Assembly (NCBI RefSeq): GCF_037023145.1 | Contig: NZ_CP146092.1 | Coordinates: forward strand, 1,240,001-1,304,000 | Length of the DNA stretch: 64,000 bases | From: Ralstonia sp. RRA | GTDB lineage: Bacteria; Pseudomonadota; Gammaproteobacteria; Burkholderiales; Burkholderiaceae | Direction: 5' to 3' | In this document: piece by piece, positions 1 to 9,774 of the stretch | How positions within the stretch are numbered: position 1 is the first letter of the stretch | Layout: every line of letters starts with the position of its first letter | Translations under genes and position numbers: made by a program | Notes under the pieces: generated by a model | Databases searched by the model: none | Seen by the model: the letters and a program-made list of their open reading frames with translations, nothing else | Told to the model about the DNA's origin: nothing

Positions 1-2064
1 GCTTCGCGCCTGACGCTGCCCGAATCGACGTTGCTGGCGCTGGCGGGTATCGGCATCGGCGGTGCGTATGTGGGCTTGCAGAACACGGCGCCCGCATTTG
101 CGACGACCTTCTTTGCGCCGCTCATTGATCCAAGCTGGCCGGCCGAGGCCTATCTGTGGCTGTTCCTGCCGCCGCTGCTGTTTCAGGCGGCGTTGTCGGT
201 GGATGTGCGCAGCATGGCGCCGGATGCCGCGCCCATCCTCATGCTCGCCATCGTGGCGGTGATCGTGGCCACGGGCGTCATCGGTTTGGCAGCGGCGGCC
301 GTCACGCCGTTCGGCATCGTCACGTGCCTGCTGCTGGGCGCGATGATTGCCACCACCGACCCGTCTGCCGTGATTGCCGTGTTTCGCGACGTGGGCGCGC
401 CGGCGCGGTTGATCCGGTTGGTGGAGGGCGAGGCACTGCTTAACGACGCGGCGGCCATTGCCATCATGGGGGTGCTGCTGGCCATGCTCACGGGCCACGG
501 TACCGACGCGACGGTCAGCGGTGGCCTGCGCGAACTGGCGAAGGCATTCGGCGGCGGCGTGATCTTTGGGCTGATTGCAGGGCGTATCGCCGCATTCCTG
601 CTGCCGGCACTGCGCGGCATTGCGCAGGCAGAGGCCGCGTGGACGCTTGCGTTGCCGTATCCGCTGTACCTCGTGGCGGAGAATGTGCTCGATGTATCGG
701 GCGTGGTGTCGGTGGTGTGTGCAGGGCTGGTGATTGGCGCGCTGGGGCGCACGCGCTTGACGCCACGCAACTGGTCTCACCTGCAGTTGATCTGGGAACA
801 GATTGCTGCGTTGGCGGGGGCGGTGGTCTTCCTGCTGGCTGCGGTGCGTGTGCCGGAGTTGCTGCACGGCGTGGTGTGGAAAGACGCGCTGTGGCTGGCG
901 GTGATCGTGGTGGCTGCATTGGCCGCACGTTTGGCGGTGCTGTTTGGCCTGCTGCCGGTGCTGGCGTGGTTCAAGCTGTCCGCACCGGTCAGCCATGCCT
1001 ATAAGCTGGCGATTGCATGGGGTGGCTTGCGCGGTGCCGTCACCTTGGTGCTGGCGTTGGGCGTGGCCGAGAACCACGCCGTACACGCGGCCGACCGGCA
1101 TTTCGTCACCATTCTCGCCACGGGCTTCGTGCTGGTGAGCGTGCTCTTCAACGGCGCGACGCTGCGCTGGGTGATGCACCAGCTCGGGCTCGATCAGCTC
1201 TCCCCGCAGGAGCAGGCGCTGCAGAGGCAGGCGCTGAACATGTCGACGGAAGAAGTGGAGGCGATCATGCGCCGCATTGGCGGGCACTTCCACTTTGCGG
1301 CGGGAGCGGCGGACCAGGCGGCGGCTGCGTATCGGCTGGAAGTGGCAGCCGGCGCTGCAGAGCTGAACCTGGATGATGCCTTGTCCGAGCGCGACCAACT
1401 CACCATCGGCCTGGTGTCATTGGCCACGCGCGAGCGCGAGTTGATTCCCGAATACGGCAACGGCCTGATCTCCATCCGCAACCTTGACGCGATGATGCGC
1501 AACACCGCCGACATGATCGACGCAGCACGCGCCGAAGGCCGCGTTGGCTACAAGCGCGCATCGCGCCGGATTCTTGCCAAGAGCCTCGGCTTTCGCGCTG
1601 CGATTTGGCTGCACCGCTTGATGCATATCGATCGGCCGCTCGCCAACGCGTTGGCCGACCGCTATGAGCTGCTGGTCTGCCGCCAGACCGTGCTGGAACG
1701 CCTGCGTGCTTACAACCGTTTGTCCCTGCAGCCGGTGCTGGGCGAGCGCATGGCCGATCTGCTCGACGGTGTGCTGATCGCGCGGATCGAAGCGGCAGAA
1801 GAGGGCCTGGCCGAACTGCGCGAGAAGTTTGGCGACTACAGCGCCGCGCTCGAAAAGCGCCTGCTGTTGCTGTTTGCGCTGCACATCGGCCAGAACAAGA
1901 TCGACACCATGCTGGCCGAAACGGTGATCTCGAAGGAGGTCTACAAGCAGATCAGCGGTGTGATCCGCCGGGCGTGGTCGGCGGCGCTGCCGCGGCCGCC
2001 GCTGGGGGTGTCGCTGCGGACGCTGCGTGCACAGCAGGCAAGCGCTCCGCAGCCGCCCGGGTAA
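1..2064 (+). CDS. CPA1-type Na+/H+ (cation/proton) antiporter, 5' end missing
   Basis: This is an inner-membrane cation/proton exchanger of the NhaP/CPA1 family. The frame is open from the first base of the window, so the true start lies upstream; a TTG at 31 is only an internal possibility. The visible 687 residues start with a run of hydrophobic helices that carries the family ion-site motifs TTDPSA and EGEALLNDAAAI. A soluble C-terminal domain of roughly 280 residues follows, rich in Glu and Arg. Long cytosolic tails of this kind are common in bacterial CPA1 proteins and usually regulate transport. The gene ends six bases before a convergent patatin gene. Ion specificity cannot be read from the sequence. 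Confidence 0.88.
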   Translation, partial: ASRLTLPESTLLALAGIGIGGAYVGLQNTAPAFATTFFAPLIDPSWPAEAYLWLFLPPLLFQAALSVDVRSMAPDAAPILMLAIVAVIVATGVIGLAAAAVTPFGIVTCLLLGAMIATTDPSAVIAVFRDVGAPARLIRLVEGEALLNDAAAIAIMGVLLAMLTGHGTDATVSGGLRELAKAFGGGVIFGLIAGRIAAFLLPALRGIAQAEAAWTLALPYPLYLVAENVLDVSGVVSVVCAGLVIGALGRTRLTPRNWSHLQLIWEQIAALAGAVVFLLAAVRVPELLHGVVWKDALWLAVIVVAALAARLAVLFGLLPVLAWFKLSAPVSHAYKLAIAWGGLRGAVTLVLALGVAENHAVHAADRHFVTILATGFVLVSVLFNGATLRWVMHQLGLDQLSPQEQALQRQALNMSTEEVEAIMRRIGGHFHFAAGAADQAAAAYRLEVAAGAAELNLDDALSERDQLTIGLVSLATRERELIPEYGNGLISIRNLDAMMRNTADMIDAARAEGRVGYKRASRRILAKSLGFRAAIWLHRLMHIDRPLANALADRYELLVCRQTVLERLRAYNRLSLQPVLGERMADLLDGVLIARIEAAEEGLAELREKFGDYSAALEKRLLLLFALHIGQNKIDTMLAETVISKEVYKQISGVIRRAWSAALPRPPLGVSLRTLRAQQASAPQPPG

Positions 2065-2070
2065 CCCGCC

Positions 2071-3321
2071 TTAAAGCCGCTTGCTGCGCCGCTCGGCGTG
2101 CGGGTGGCGGTGGATGTCGTGCGTGACAAAGCCGGACTCATCATCCGGCATCGCCAGCCACTCGGGGTGCGAGAGCGATTCGCGGATGTCCGACAGGCCC
2201 GAGCCCCAGTGGTCGCGCATGGTGGACGGCCCGAACTGGATGTCCTTGCCGGGGCCCTCGTGCTCCTTGGCTGCGTAGATCAGGTGGATCACGTTGTAGC
2301 GCTTGGTGCAGGCCAGCTCCTGCGCATGCTTGTACCACTGTGTGCGCTCGAATTCCTTCTCGGGCAGATGCTCGAGCATCTTGCGCACCAGCCGGCGCGT
2401 CGATTGCGAACGCTCCATCCAGTCGGTAATCAGCCGGGTGCGGCTGGAATACTGCAGATCCTTCTGGCGGCTGGCGACGCCGATCATGGTGTTAGGCACC
2501 GGACCCAGCGCGGCCCACAGGTCCACCTGAAACACGAGCGTGTCGCGGCGTGGCTTGGAGCCCAGCACGTACGACAGCGGCGTGTTGGAGACGACACCGC
2601 CGTCCCAGTAGTACTCACCATCGATCAGCACCGGCGGGAAACCCGGCGGCAACGCGCCCGACGCCATGAAGTGCTCGGCGCACAGGCGGCGCTCGGTGTT
2701 GTCGAAGGCTTCCAGGTTGCCGGTGCGCACGTTCACCGCGCCCACCGATACGCGGATGCCGCCGTCGTTGATGCGATCGAAATCGCACAGGCGTTCAAGC
2801 GTGGCTTTCAGCGGCGTCGTGTCGTAGTAGCTGGCGTCGAGCGGGTCCATTTCATTGGCCGGCAGCGGCGCGGGAATGCGTGGCGTAAAGAAGCCGCGCT
2901 GCCCCTCGATGAGGGTGTCTGCCGCCTGCATGGCGGTCAGCCATTTGCGCAGATGCGAATTGCCGTCAAACCAGGCGTTTTCCAGGATGTCCGGCAGCGG
3001 CGGCGAGAAGGTGGGCTGCGTGATGATCTGCCAGAACTCGCGCAGCTTTGCCAACCGATGCTCAGGCGCGTTGCCCGCGATGATGGCCGTGTTCAACGCC
3101 CCGATGGAGATGCCCGCAATCCAGTTCGGCACGATGCCGGCCGCATCCAGCCCCTCGAATACGCCGGCCTGATACGAGCCGAGCGCGCCACCGCCCTGCA
3201 GCACCAGCGCGATGTTCTCGTAGGGCGGCAGTTCGATGCGCGACGGCGAGGTGCTGGCGGCTTCCGCAGTGTCGTTGGACTTGGCGCGGCTGGCCGCCAC
3301 GCGTAGCTTGGGTGCGGGCAT
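2071..3321 (-). CDS. Patatin-like phospholipase (DUF3734-type)
   Basis: This is a serine hydrolase of the patatin fold, 416 residues. The oxyanion-hole motif GGGALGSY is at about 43-50, the nucleophile elbow GISIG with Ser72 at about 70-74, and the partner Asp in DGG near 236, so the Ser-Asp dyad is intact. The C-terminal part matches the DUF3734 extension found on many proteobacterial patatins. The ATG at 3321 has a GGAGGA ribosome site. It follows a 3-hydroxybutyrate dehydrogenase gene after 26 bases and is probably co-transcribed with it and an acetoacetate decarboxylase. That points to lipid or polyhydroxybutyrate turnover, but the substrate is an inference. Confidence 0.88.
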   Translation of the reverse strand: MPAPKLRVAASRAKSNDTAEAASTSPSRIELPPYENIALVLQGGGALGSYQAGVFEGLDAAGIVPNWIAGISIGALNTAIIAGNAPEHRLAKLREFWQIITQPTFSPPLPDILENAWFDGNSHLRKWLTAMQAADTLIEGQRGFFTPRIPAPLPANEMDPLDASYYDTTPLKATLERLCDFDRINDGGIRVSVGAVNVRTGNLEAFDNTERRLCAEHFMASGALPPGFPPVLIDGEYYWDGGVVSNTPLSYVLGSKPRRDTLVFQVDLWAALGPVPNTMIGVASRQKDLQYSSRTRLITDWMERSQSTRRLVRKMLEHLPEKEFERTQWYKHAQELACTKRYNVIHLIYAAKEHEGPGKDIQFGPSTMRDHWGSGLSDIRESLSHPEWLAMPDDESGFVTHDIHRHPHAERRSKRL

Positions 3322-3347
3322 GTCTCCTCCGGTCTCCTGGATTGGGC

Positions 3348-4133
3348 TTACTGCATGAACCAGCCGTGGCTGACCACGAACGACTGGCCGGTCAGCGCCG
3401 CGCTCGGGAAGGTGGCCAGGAAGCGCACCGTCTCGGCCACGTCTTCCACCGTCGTGAATACGCCGTCCACCGTATCACCCAGCATGACCTTCTTGACGAC
3501 CTCTTCCTCGCTGATGCCGAGTTCCTTGGCCTGCTCGGGGATCTGCTTTTCAACCAGCGGCGTGCGCACAAAGCCCGGGCACACCACGTGCGAGCGCACG
3601 TTATGCGCAGCGCCTTCCTTGGCCAGCACCTTGTTCAGCCCCAGCAGCGCATGCTTGGCCGCCACGTAGGCCGACTTGAGCGGCGAGCCCTCGTGCGAGT
3701 GCACCGAACCCATGTAGATCACCACACCGCCGCGGTCGTCCTTGTACATGTGGCGCAGCGCTGCGCGCGTGGTCAGGAAGGCACCGTCGACGTGGATGGC
3801 CTGCATCTTCTTCCAGTCGGCAAACGAGTAGCTCACGAACGGGTTGACGATCTGGATGCCGGCGTTCGAAACGAGGATGTCGACCGAACCCAGCTCTTCC
3901 GCCACGCGGTCGATGCCGCTGTCGACGGCTTGTTCGTCGGTTACGTCCATGCGCAGGCCGATGGCTTTGCCGCCTGCATCGGTAATTTCCTTGGCGACGG
4001 CCTTTGCACCATCTTCGTTCAGGTCAACGATGGCGATGGCGGCGCCCGAGTTGGCGAGCGTGAGGGCGATCTGCTTGCCGATGCCGCTGGCGGCACCCGT
4101 GACAACAGCGACTTTGCCTTTCAAATCAGACAT
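3348..4133 (-). CDS. bdhA: 3-hydroxybutyrate dehydrogenase
   Basis: This short-chain dehydrogenase interconverts 3-hydroxybutyrate and acetoacetate with NAD. It has 261 residues, the usual length. The cofactor motif TGAASGIG is at about 12-19, NAG at 90-92, and the catalytic Ser143, Tyr156 and Lys160 (YVAAK) are all present. The C-terminus HGWFMQ is typical of this enzyme rather than a generic SDR. It lies 33 bases behind acetoacetate decarboxylase on the same strand, so the two consecutive steps 3-hydroxybutyrate to acetoacetate to acetone plus CO2 are encoded together. A GGAG ribosome site precedes the ATG. Confidence 0.94.
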   Translation of the reverse strand: MSDLKGKVAVVTGAASGIGKQIALTLANSGAAIAIVDLNEDGAKAVAKEITDAGGKAIGLRMDVTDEQAVDSGIDRVAEELGSVDILVSNAGIQIVNPFVSYSFADWKKMQAIHVDGAFLTTRAALRHMYKDDRGGVVIYMGSVHSHEGSPLKSAYVAAKHALLGLNKVLAKEGAAHNVRSHVVCPGFVRTPLVEKQIPEQAKELGISEEEVVKKVMLGDTVDGVFTTVEDVAETVRFLATFPSAALTGQSFVVSHGWFMQ

Positions 4134-4166
4134 GGTGTTTGCTCCTGAAGGGGGATGGAGGTGGAA

Positions 4167-4910
4167 TTACTTGGCGAGGTAGTCGAACACGACCTCGCCC
4201 ATGCCAAGGGTCAGGTCCGCAATGATGTGCCGAGCTTCGACAATCTCCAGCACCGGCAGTTCGGCCACCGGCGCCAGCGCGTGATGTGCGAGTTCCAGCG
4301 AGGCCGGGCCCGTCCAGGCGCCTTTCATGTCGACGTCGATCATGTAATTGCGCGACAGCTCGCAGATACGCGCGGTCTTGCCATCGACGTGCGGAATGAT
4401 CTTGAGCAGGTAGTTGGGCAGCTCCAGCCGGCGCTTCTGCTCGGCCAGATCCAGCTCGCGGTGCTTGTAGCCCATCGTGCCCGTGGCCACGCGCACGGGG
4501 CCGTAGTCCAGCGTGCCGATCAGCGTGTCCTTGTCGGTTTCCAGCTTGGGGCTGGCGAGTTTCTTGGGGAAGCCCCACATTTCGCGGCCGCCGGCCAGGG
4601 GAGGGTGGTCGTCCAGGTACATCGCCAGCGTGTAGGTGCCAGGCTTGCCCTCGTAGGTGACGGGGATCACCTGGCCGCTCTCGGTGTAATCGCCAAAGCC
4701 GGTGGAGTCCGCCATGCGGATGAACTCATAGGCGACCAGCGGCTCGGGCACTTCCAGCGGCTCTGGCACCATGGCGCGCAGCTTGGCCGGGTCGGTGCGG
4801 TACGTGATGATGAAGAACTCACGGTGGATGAAGCGGTACGGACCGGGCGGGTAGGCCGGGCTCGTGATCGGCATCGCGAACGCGGTTTCGCGGACAGTCT
4901 TGATATCCAT
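4167..4910 (-). CDS. adc: Acetoacetate decarboxylase
   Basis: The enzyme decarboxylates acetoacetate to acetone through a Schiff base on lysine. The protein has 247 residues, full length for the family. The active-site stretch WGFPKK is at about 112-117, making Lys116 the likely Schiff-base residue with the adjacent Lys117 lowering its pKa, as established for the clostridial enzyme. It is the first gene of a probable three-gene unit with bdhA and a patatin-like lipase. An AAGGAA ribosome site precedes the ATG at 4910. The upstream 360 bases carry no gene but hold two inverted repeats. Confidence 0.93.
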   Translation of the reverse strand: MDIKTVRETAFAMPITSPAYPPGPYRFIHREFFIITYRTDPAKLRAMVPEPLEVPEPLVAYEFIRMADSTGFGDYTESGQVIPVTYEGKPGTYTLAMYLDDHPPLAGGREMWGFPKKLASPKLETDKDTLIGTLDYGPVRVATGTMGYKHRELDLAEQKRRLELPNYLLKIIPHVDGKTARICELSRNYMIDVDMKGAWTGPASLELAHHALAPVAELPVLEIVEARHIIADLTLGMGEVVFDYLAK

Positions 4911-5093
4911 GGCATTCCTTGTGCGGTAAGGGATCGAGGAGGGAGGGGAATCCGGACAGCGAGAAGAGCGGGAAATCAGCCGGCCTCAGGACAGGCTCTG
5001 TGAGGCCGGCATGCCTGGAACACGATAGACAAAGCCTGACGGTGGTGCGCCAGCCGACATGCACGTGAAACAAAAGCCGATGCTGCCGGGCTT

Positions 5094-5121
5094 ATGTGAC
5101 AGGAAGGTCAAACCGTCACAT
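5094..5121. promoter_or_regulatory. Inverted repeat ATGTGAC-N14-GTCACAT upstream of adc
   Basis: Two perfect 7-base arms (5094-5100 and 5115-5121) are separated by 14 bases in the gene-free stretch 4911-5272, between adc and the MocR gene. The layout is that of a binding site for a dimeric regulator. The half-site TGTGAC resembles a CRP-type half-site, but the spacer is longer than the 6 bases usual for CRP. The regulator is unknown. Confidence 0.35.
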
Positions 5122-5163
5122 GCGCAGGCGAATCACTGATACCGAGACGCGCTTCCCGTACTC

Positions 5164-5183
5164 GCCTATGTCATTGCATAGGC
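5164..5183. repeat. Perfect hairpin GCCTATG-N6-CATAGGC
   Basis: Two perfect 7-base arms with a 6-base loop lie about 90 bases beyond the stop codon of the minus-strand MocR gene. No T-tract follows on either strand, so it is not a classic terminator. It could be a protein site or an RNA 3' structure. Confidence 0.35.
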
Positions 5184-5272
5184 AAATATCGTACTGTGAA
5201 GCCGCATGTGGATGTGTGATCGGCAACCTTAGTTGACGGGCGCAATGCGTTGTTGTGCCTGCGTGAAAAGCG

Positions 5273-6691
5273 CTATTGCCGGGCGAGAAATGCCCATAGC
5301 GCGGGCTCGGCGGAGTACGCCACGTTAAAGCGCAGCCAGGGGTCGATGGCCTCGTTGGTGCGGAAATACTGGCCCGGTGCCAGCCAGATGTTGTGACCGA
5401 TCGCCTGGTCGGCCAGCGCGGAGGCATTCGGGTGGCCCGGCAGGCGTGCCCACAGGAAGAGCCCGCGCCCCGGCGTATCGAACGTGACGGCACCGTGCTC
5501 GCGCATCAGCGCTTCCACATCGGCATGGGCCTTGGCCAGGCGCGCAATGAGCCGCGTCACGTGCTCTGCATACACCGGCCGGGTCACGAACGCATGCACG
5601 ATGCGCTCGGTAATTTCCGACGATGTGAGCGCGACGGCCATCTTGGTACGGGCCAATTCGCGCGTGATGGCGGCATCCGCCACCACATACCCCGAACGCA
5701 GCGACGGCGAGATCGTCTTGGAGAAGCCGCTCACATACAGCGTGCGCCGCAGGCCATCGAGCGCGGCCAGCATGGGGGCGGCGGGGTCGGCCAGTTCGCG
5801 GTGCAGGTCGTCCTCGACGATCCATAGGCCGTGCTGCTCGGCCAACTGCAACACGCGGTAGGCGTTCTGCGCGGTCATCGAGGTGCCGGTGGGGTTCTGC
5901 AGCACGGAGCTGGTGAAGAGCGCGCGTGGGCGCTCGGCATCGTCGGTGCGCAGGATGGCTTCCAGGGCCGCTGTGTCCAAGCCATCTGGCGTGCGCGGCA
6001 CGCCGACCACGCGCAGGCCGGCCAGTTTCAGCACCTGAAGCACGTTGCAATAGCCCGGCTCATCCACGGCCACCACGTCACCAGCTTTGAACAAGGTGCG
6101 CACGATCAGATCAAGCCCCTGGGTGGCTCCGCTGGTCAGCAGTACCTGCGAGCGCTCGACCGGCAAGCCGCGCAGGGTGAGGGACTCCGCCACGTACTCG
6201 CCCAACGGTGCGTAGCCCCATGGGTGCCCGTAGCCCGCCACGCGCAATGCAGAAACCCGGCTCACGGCGCGCATCGCCTCCTGCACGCCACGCTCGTCCA
6301 GCCAATCGTTCGGCAGCCAACCGCAACCTGGTTTGATGGCGATGGAGCGATCGGCAAACACATCCGACAGCAGCCACGCCGCGTTGAGCTTGGGTGGCTC
6401 CCATCGCGGCGCAACGGACGCGGGTTGTGCTGGCGCACGCGCGGCCACCAGATAGCCCGAGCGCGGCCGCGCCACGATGGCCCCTAGCGCGGCCAGCCGC
6501 GTGTAGGCCTCGGCCACGGTGAACGTGCTGACGTCGTGTGCCTGAGCAAGCTTGCGCACCGAGGGCAGCCGTGTGCCCGGCGGCAGGCTGCGGCTTTCCA
6601 CGGCAGTACGAATGCCTTGGACTATCTGATCGACCAACGTACGCTGGGGGTGATGAGGATCGAGTTCGAGTTGCATGTTGCGATGCGGCAT
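5273..6691 (-). CDS. MocR-type GntR regulator with aminotransferase domain
   Basis: This transcription factor of 472 residues has an N-terminal GntR winged helix (about 10-75, including SVRKLAQAHDVSTFTVAEAY) fused to a fold-type I PLP aminotransferase-like domain. The PLP lysine is Lys325 in SGFSKTISPS. It is divergent from an omega-amino acid aminotransferase and methylmalonate-semialdehyde dehydrogenase pair, with 145 bases between starts. MocR proteins usually control such a divergent neighbour and sense an amine or amino acid through PLP. Two direct repeats in the shared promoter region are likely its operator. The ATG at 6691 was used; a second ATG five codons in is possible. Confidence 0.9.
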   Translation of the reverse strand: MPHRNMQLELDPHHPQRTLVDQIVQGIRTAVESRSLPPGTRLPSVRKLAQAHDVSTFTVAEAYTRLAALGAIVARPRSGYLVAARAPAQPASVAPRWEPPKLNAAWLLSDVFADRSIAIKPGCGWLPNDWLDERGVQEAMRAVSRVSALRVAGYGHPWGYAPLGEYVAESLTLRGLPVERSQVLLTSGATQGLDLIVRTLFKAGDVVAVDEPGYCNVLQVLKLAGLRVVGVPRTPDGLDTAALEAILRTDDAERPRALFTSSVLQNPTGTSMTAQNAYRVLQLAEQHGLWIVEDDLHRELADPAAPMLAALDGLRRTLYVSGFSKTISPSLRSGYVVADAAITRELARTKMAVALTSSEITERIVHAFVTRPVYAEHVTRLIARLAKAHADVEALMREHGAVTFDTPGRGLFLWARLPGHPNASALADQAIGHNIWLAPGQYFRTNEAIDPWLRFNVAYSAEPALWAFLARQ

Positions 6692-6717
6692 TTAAGCGAC
6701 ATAAGCGCGGTGGGCAC

Positions 6718-6792
6718 CTATACAGTTTCATGCAGAACCGCCATCTGTGCATGTCCGCAGTGCGTGTGACTCTGTACAGTTTGCCCGAACCG
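6718..6792. promoter_or_regulatory. Two direct repeats CTRTACAGTTT-N-GAACCG, likely MocR operator
   Basis: Copy 1 is CTATACAGTTT at 6718-6728 with GAACCG at 6735-6740. Copy 2 is CTGTACAGTTT at 6772-6782 with GAACCG at 6787-6792. The copies are 54 bases apart in the same orientation, between the MocR gene and its divergent target. Paired direct repeats are the usual operator form for MocR/GabR-type regulators, so this is the best candidate binding region. Confidence 0.6.
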
Positions 6793-6836
6793 TTGTGCTG
6801 CATGCACGCTTGCCTGCTTTTCTTCCGGAGACGCCG

Positions 6837-8174
6837 ATGAAACCCGCACCGCACCCGCTGGAAACGACCGATCTGTCCTACTTCTGGATGCCGTTTACGG
6901 CCAACCGCCAGTACAAGGCCGCACCGCGCCTGCTCACGTCGGCCCAAGGCATGTACTACCGCGACGCCGATGGCCGCGAGGTGCTGGACGGTACGGCCGG
7001 CCTGTGGTGCGTCAACGCCGGCCACAGCCGCAAGGAGATCGTCGACGCCATCACCGCGCAGGCCAGCACGCTGGATTTCGCGCCCACCTTCCAGATGGGC
7101 CATCCGATGGCCTTCCGCGCGGCCGAGAAAGTGGCTGAGCTGATGCCGGAAGGGCTGAATCGCATCTTCTTCGTCAACTCCGGTTCGGAGGCGGTGGACA
7201 CGGCGCTCAAGATTGCGCTGGCCTACCACCGCGCACGTGGCGAGGGGCAACGCACGCGCCTGATCGGCCGTGAGCGCGGCTACCACGGCGTGGGCTTCGG
7301 CGGCATTTCGGTGGGCGGTATCTCGCCGAACCGCAAGGCGTTCTCGGGCAACCTGATCCCGGGCGTGGACCACCTGCCGCACACGCATGCACCGGAGCAC
7401 AACGCGTTCTCCAAGGGCCAGCCGGCCTGGGGTGAACACCTCGCTGATGAGCTGGAGCGCCTCGTCGCGCTGCACGACGCGTCGACTATTGCGGCCGTCA
7501 TCGTTGAACCGTTGGCCGGCTCCACGGGCGTGCTGGTGCCGCCCAAGGGCTATCTGCAGCGTCTGCGTGCACTGTGCGACAAGCACGGCATCCTGCTGAT
7601 CTTCGACGAGGTCATCACCGGTTTCGGCCGCCTGGGCGCGGCCACTGCAGCGGAGTTCTTTGGCGTGACGCCGGATCTGCTGACGATGGCCAAGGGCATC
7701 AACAACGCCGCCGTGCCAATGGGCGCCGTGGCCGTGCGCCAGTCGCTGCACGACACGATCATTGATGCCGGCGCACCGGGCGCGATCGAGCTGTTCCACG
7801 GCTATACGTATTCCGCGCACCCGCTGGCTGCTGCCGCTGCGGTTGCTGCCATCGACCTGTATCGCAGCGAAGGCCTGTTCGAGCGCGCACGCGCACTGTC
7901 ACCGGCATTTGAAGCGGCGGCGCATTCGGTCAAGGGCGCACCGCATGTGAAGGACATCCGCAACCTGGGGCTGGTCGCCGGCATCGAGCTGGAGTCGCGC
8001 CCGGGTGCGATTGGTGCACGCGCGTACGAAGTCTTCCTGAAATGCCTGGAGCGTGGCGTGCTGGTGCGCTACACCGGCGACATCCTGGCGTTCTCGCCGC
8101 CGCTCATCATCGACGAGGCGCAGATCGCGCGCATCTTCGATACCGTTCGTACCGTTCTGCAAGAGGTAGCTTGA
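6837..8174 (+). CDS. Omega-amino acid (beta-alanine):pyruvate aminotransferase
   Basis: This class III PLP aminotransferase of 445 residues transfers the omega-amino group of beta-alanine or a related amine to pyruvate. The PLP lysine is Lys286 in MAKGINNA, the upstream Asp lies in [11 protein letters not shown], and the cofactor-phosphate region is around [10 protein letters not shown]. The start at 6837 was chosen over a longer in-frame ORF because ATG is preceded by CCGGAG and the protein then begins at the usual place. Its stop is one base before the start of methylmalonate-semialdehyde dehydrogenase. The product of beta-alanine transamination, malonate semialdehyde, is a substrate of that enzyme, so the pair fits beta-alanine catabolism. 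Confidence 0.9.
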   Translation: MKPAPHPLETTDLSYFWMPFTANRQYKAAPRLLTSAQGMYYRDADGREVLDGTAGLWCVNAGHSRKEIVDAITAQASTLDFAPTFQMGHPMAFRAAEKVAELMPEGLNRIFFVNSGSEAVDTALKIALAYHRARGEGQRTRLIGRERGYHGVGFGGISVGGISPNRKAFSGNLIPGVDHLPHTHAPEHNAFSKGQPAWGEHLADELERLVALHDASTIAAVIVEPLAGSTGVLVPPKGYLQRLRALCDKHGILLIFDEVITGFGRLGAATAAEFFGVTPDLLTMAKGINNAAVPMGAVAVRQSLHDTIIDAGAPGAIELFHGYTYSAHPLAAAAAVAAIDLYRSEGLFERARALSPAFEAAAHSVKGAPHVKDIRNLGLVAGIELESRPGAIGARAYEVFLKCLERGVLVRYTGDILAFSPPLIIDEAQIARIFDTVRTVLQEVA

Positions 8175-8175
8175 G

Positions 8176-9699
8176 ATGAACCGACCGATTGATCCCGCTG
8201 TGACCGAATCCGTGGTCAGCCACTACATCGGCGGACAGCGCTATGCCGGCGCAGGCACACGCAGTGCCGATGTGTTCAACCCCGCTACTGGCGCCGTGAG
8301 CGCGCAGGTACTGTTGGGTGGCAAGGCCGAGGTGGATGCTGCCGTGGCTGCCGCGCAGGCCGCCGCAGCGGCGTGGGCCGAGACCTCGCCGCTCAAGCGC
8401 TCGCGGGTCCTGTTCAAGTTCAAGGAGCTGCTCGACCAGAACCACGATGCCCTGGCTGCGGCCATTACCCGCGAGCACGGCAAGGTGTTCTCCGATGCCA
8501 AGGGCGAAGTCACGCGCGGCATTGAGGTGGTGGAGTTCGCCTGCGGCATTCCGAACCTGCTCAAGACCGAATTCACCGACAACATCGGTGGCGGCATCGA
8601 CAACTGGAACCTGCGCCAGCCGCTGGGCGTGGTGGCCGGCATCACGCCGTTCAACTTCCCGTTCATGGTGCCGATGTGGATGGCGCCGGTGGCGCTGGCC
8701 TGCGGCAACACGTTCATCCTCAAGCCCAGCGAACGTGACCCGAGCCCGAGCCTGATGATTGCGGATCTGCTCAAGCAGGCCGGGCTGCCCGACGGCGTGT
8801 TCAACGTTGTGCAAGGCGGCAAGGATGCCGTCGATGCATTGCTGGTGCACCCGGACGTGCAGGCGCTGTCATTTGTGGGCAGCACGCCCATCGCCGAGTA
8901 CATCTATACGGAAGGCACGAAGCACGGCAAGCGCGTGCAGGCGCTGGGCGGTGCGAAGAACCATCTGGTGGTGATGCCCGATGCCGATCTCGACCAGGCC
9001 GTCGATGCACTGATCGGCGCCGGTTACGGTTCGGCCGGCGAGCGTTGCATGGCGATCTCCGTGGCCGTGGCGGTGGGCGACGTCGCAGACAAGCTCGTGC
9101 CGCGCCTGGCGGAACGTGCGAAGGCCCTCAAGATCGGCAACGGCATGGACGCCGCCAGCGAAATGGGGCCGCTCGTCACTGGCCCGCACAAGGCCAAGGT
9201 GGAAGGCTATATCGCCAAGGGCGTGGAAGAGGGCGCCAAGCTGGTGGTGGATGGCCGCGGCCACACGGTGGATGGCCATGAACAAGGTTTCTTTACCGGC
9301 GGCACGCTGTTCGACCACGTCAAACCCGGCATGACGATCTACAAGGAAGAGATCTTTGGCCCGGTGTTGTCAGTGGTGCGTGTGCACGATTTTGCCGAGG
9401 CGGTGGATCTGATCAACGCGCACGAGTTCGGCAACGGTGTGTCGTGCTACACCAGCGACGGCGGCGTGGCGCGCGCGTTTGCGCGGCAGATTCAGGTTGG
9501 CATGGTCGGTATCAACGTGCCGATTCCGGTGCCGATGGCCTGGCACAGCTTTGGCGGCTGGAAGCGCTCGCTGTTTGGCGATCACCACGCCTACGGCGAA
9601 GAGGGTGTGCGTTTTTACACGCGTTACAAGAGTGTGATGCAACGCTGGCCGGATTCGATCGGCAAGGGCGCCGAGTTCGTCATGCCGACTGCCAAGTAA
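8176..9699 (+). CDS. mmsA: CoA-acylating methylmalonate-semialdehyde dehydrogenase
   Basis: This aldehyde dehydrogenase of 507 residues oxidises methylmalonate or malonate semialdehyde to propionyl-CoA or acetyl-CoA with loss of CO2. The catalytic Cys291 sits in AGERCMAIS, the signature of the MmsA subfamily, and the region [14 protein letters not shown] is likewise typical. It is co-transcribed with the upstream aminotransferase, starting one base after its stop. A strong intrinsic terminator follows within 25 bases. Together with the divergent MocR gene, the set looks like a self-contained beta-alanine (or valine/beta-amino acid) degradation module. Confidence 0.93.
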   Translation: MNRPIDPAVTESVVSHYIGGQRYAGAGTRSADVFNPATGAVSAQVLLGGKAEVDAAVAAAQAAAAAWAETSPLKRSRVLFKFKELLDQNHDALAAAITREHGKVFSDAKGEVTRGIEVVEFACGIPNLLKTEFTDNIGGGIDNWNLRQPLGVVAGITPFNFPFMVPMWMAPVALACGNTFILKPSERDPSPSLMIADLLKQAGLPDGVFNVVQGGKDAVDALLVHPDVQALSFVGSTPIAEYIYTEGTKHGKRVQALGGAKNHLVVMPDADLDQAVDALIGAGYGSAGERCMAISVAVAVGDVADKLVPRLAERAKALKIGNGMDAASEMGPLVTGPHKAKVEGYIAKGVEEGAKLVVDGRGHTVDGHEQGFFTGGTLFDHVKPGMTIYKEEIFGPVLSVVRVHDFAEAVDLINAHEFGNGVSCYTSDGGVARAFARQIQVGMVGINVPIPVPMAWHSFGGWKRSLFGDHHAYGEEGVRFYTRYKSVMQRWPDSIGKGAEFVMPTAK

Positions 9700-9721
9700 A
9701 GCGGTATGCACCAAAGAAGAA

Positions 9722-9744
9722 GGGAGGCTATGCCTCCCTTTTTT
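9722..9744 (+). terminator. Rho-independent terminator after mmsA
   Basis: A perfect stem GGGAGGC / GCCTCCC (9722-9728 with 9732-9738) with a TAT loop is followed directly by six T residues (9739-9744). It ends the aminotransferase-mmsA operon. Confidence 0.92.
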
Positions 9745-9774
9745 CTTTGAGCATGCGGTTGGTCAACCGCGCTG

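Noticed and set aside
4440..4480. Lysine of MGYKH in the acetoacetate decarboxylase as the Schiff-base residue
   Set aside because: The established active-site peptide has a Pro-Lys-Lys pair, which is found at FPKK about residues 114-117, so Lys116 is the better assignment.
6111..7820. 569-residue minus-strand ORF over the MocR and aminotransferase genes
   Set aside because: It overlaps both real genes and the operator region in another frame, and its composition is that of a shadow.
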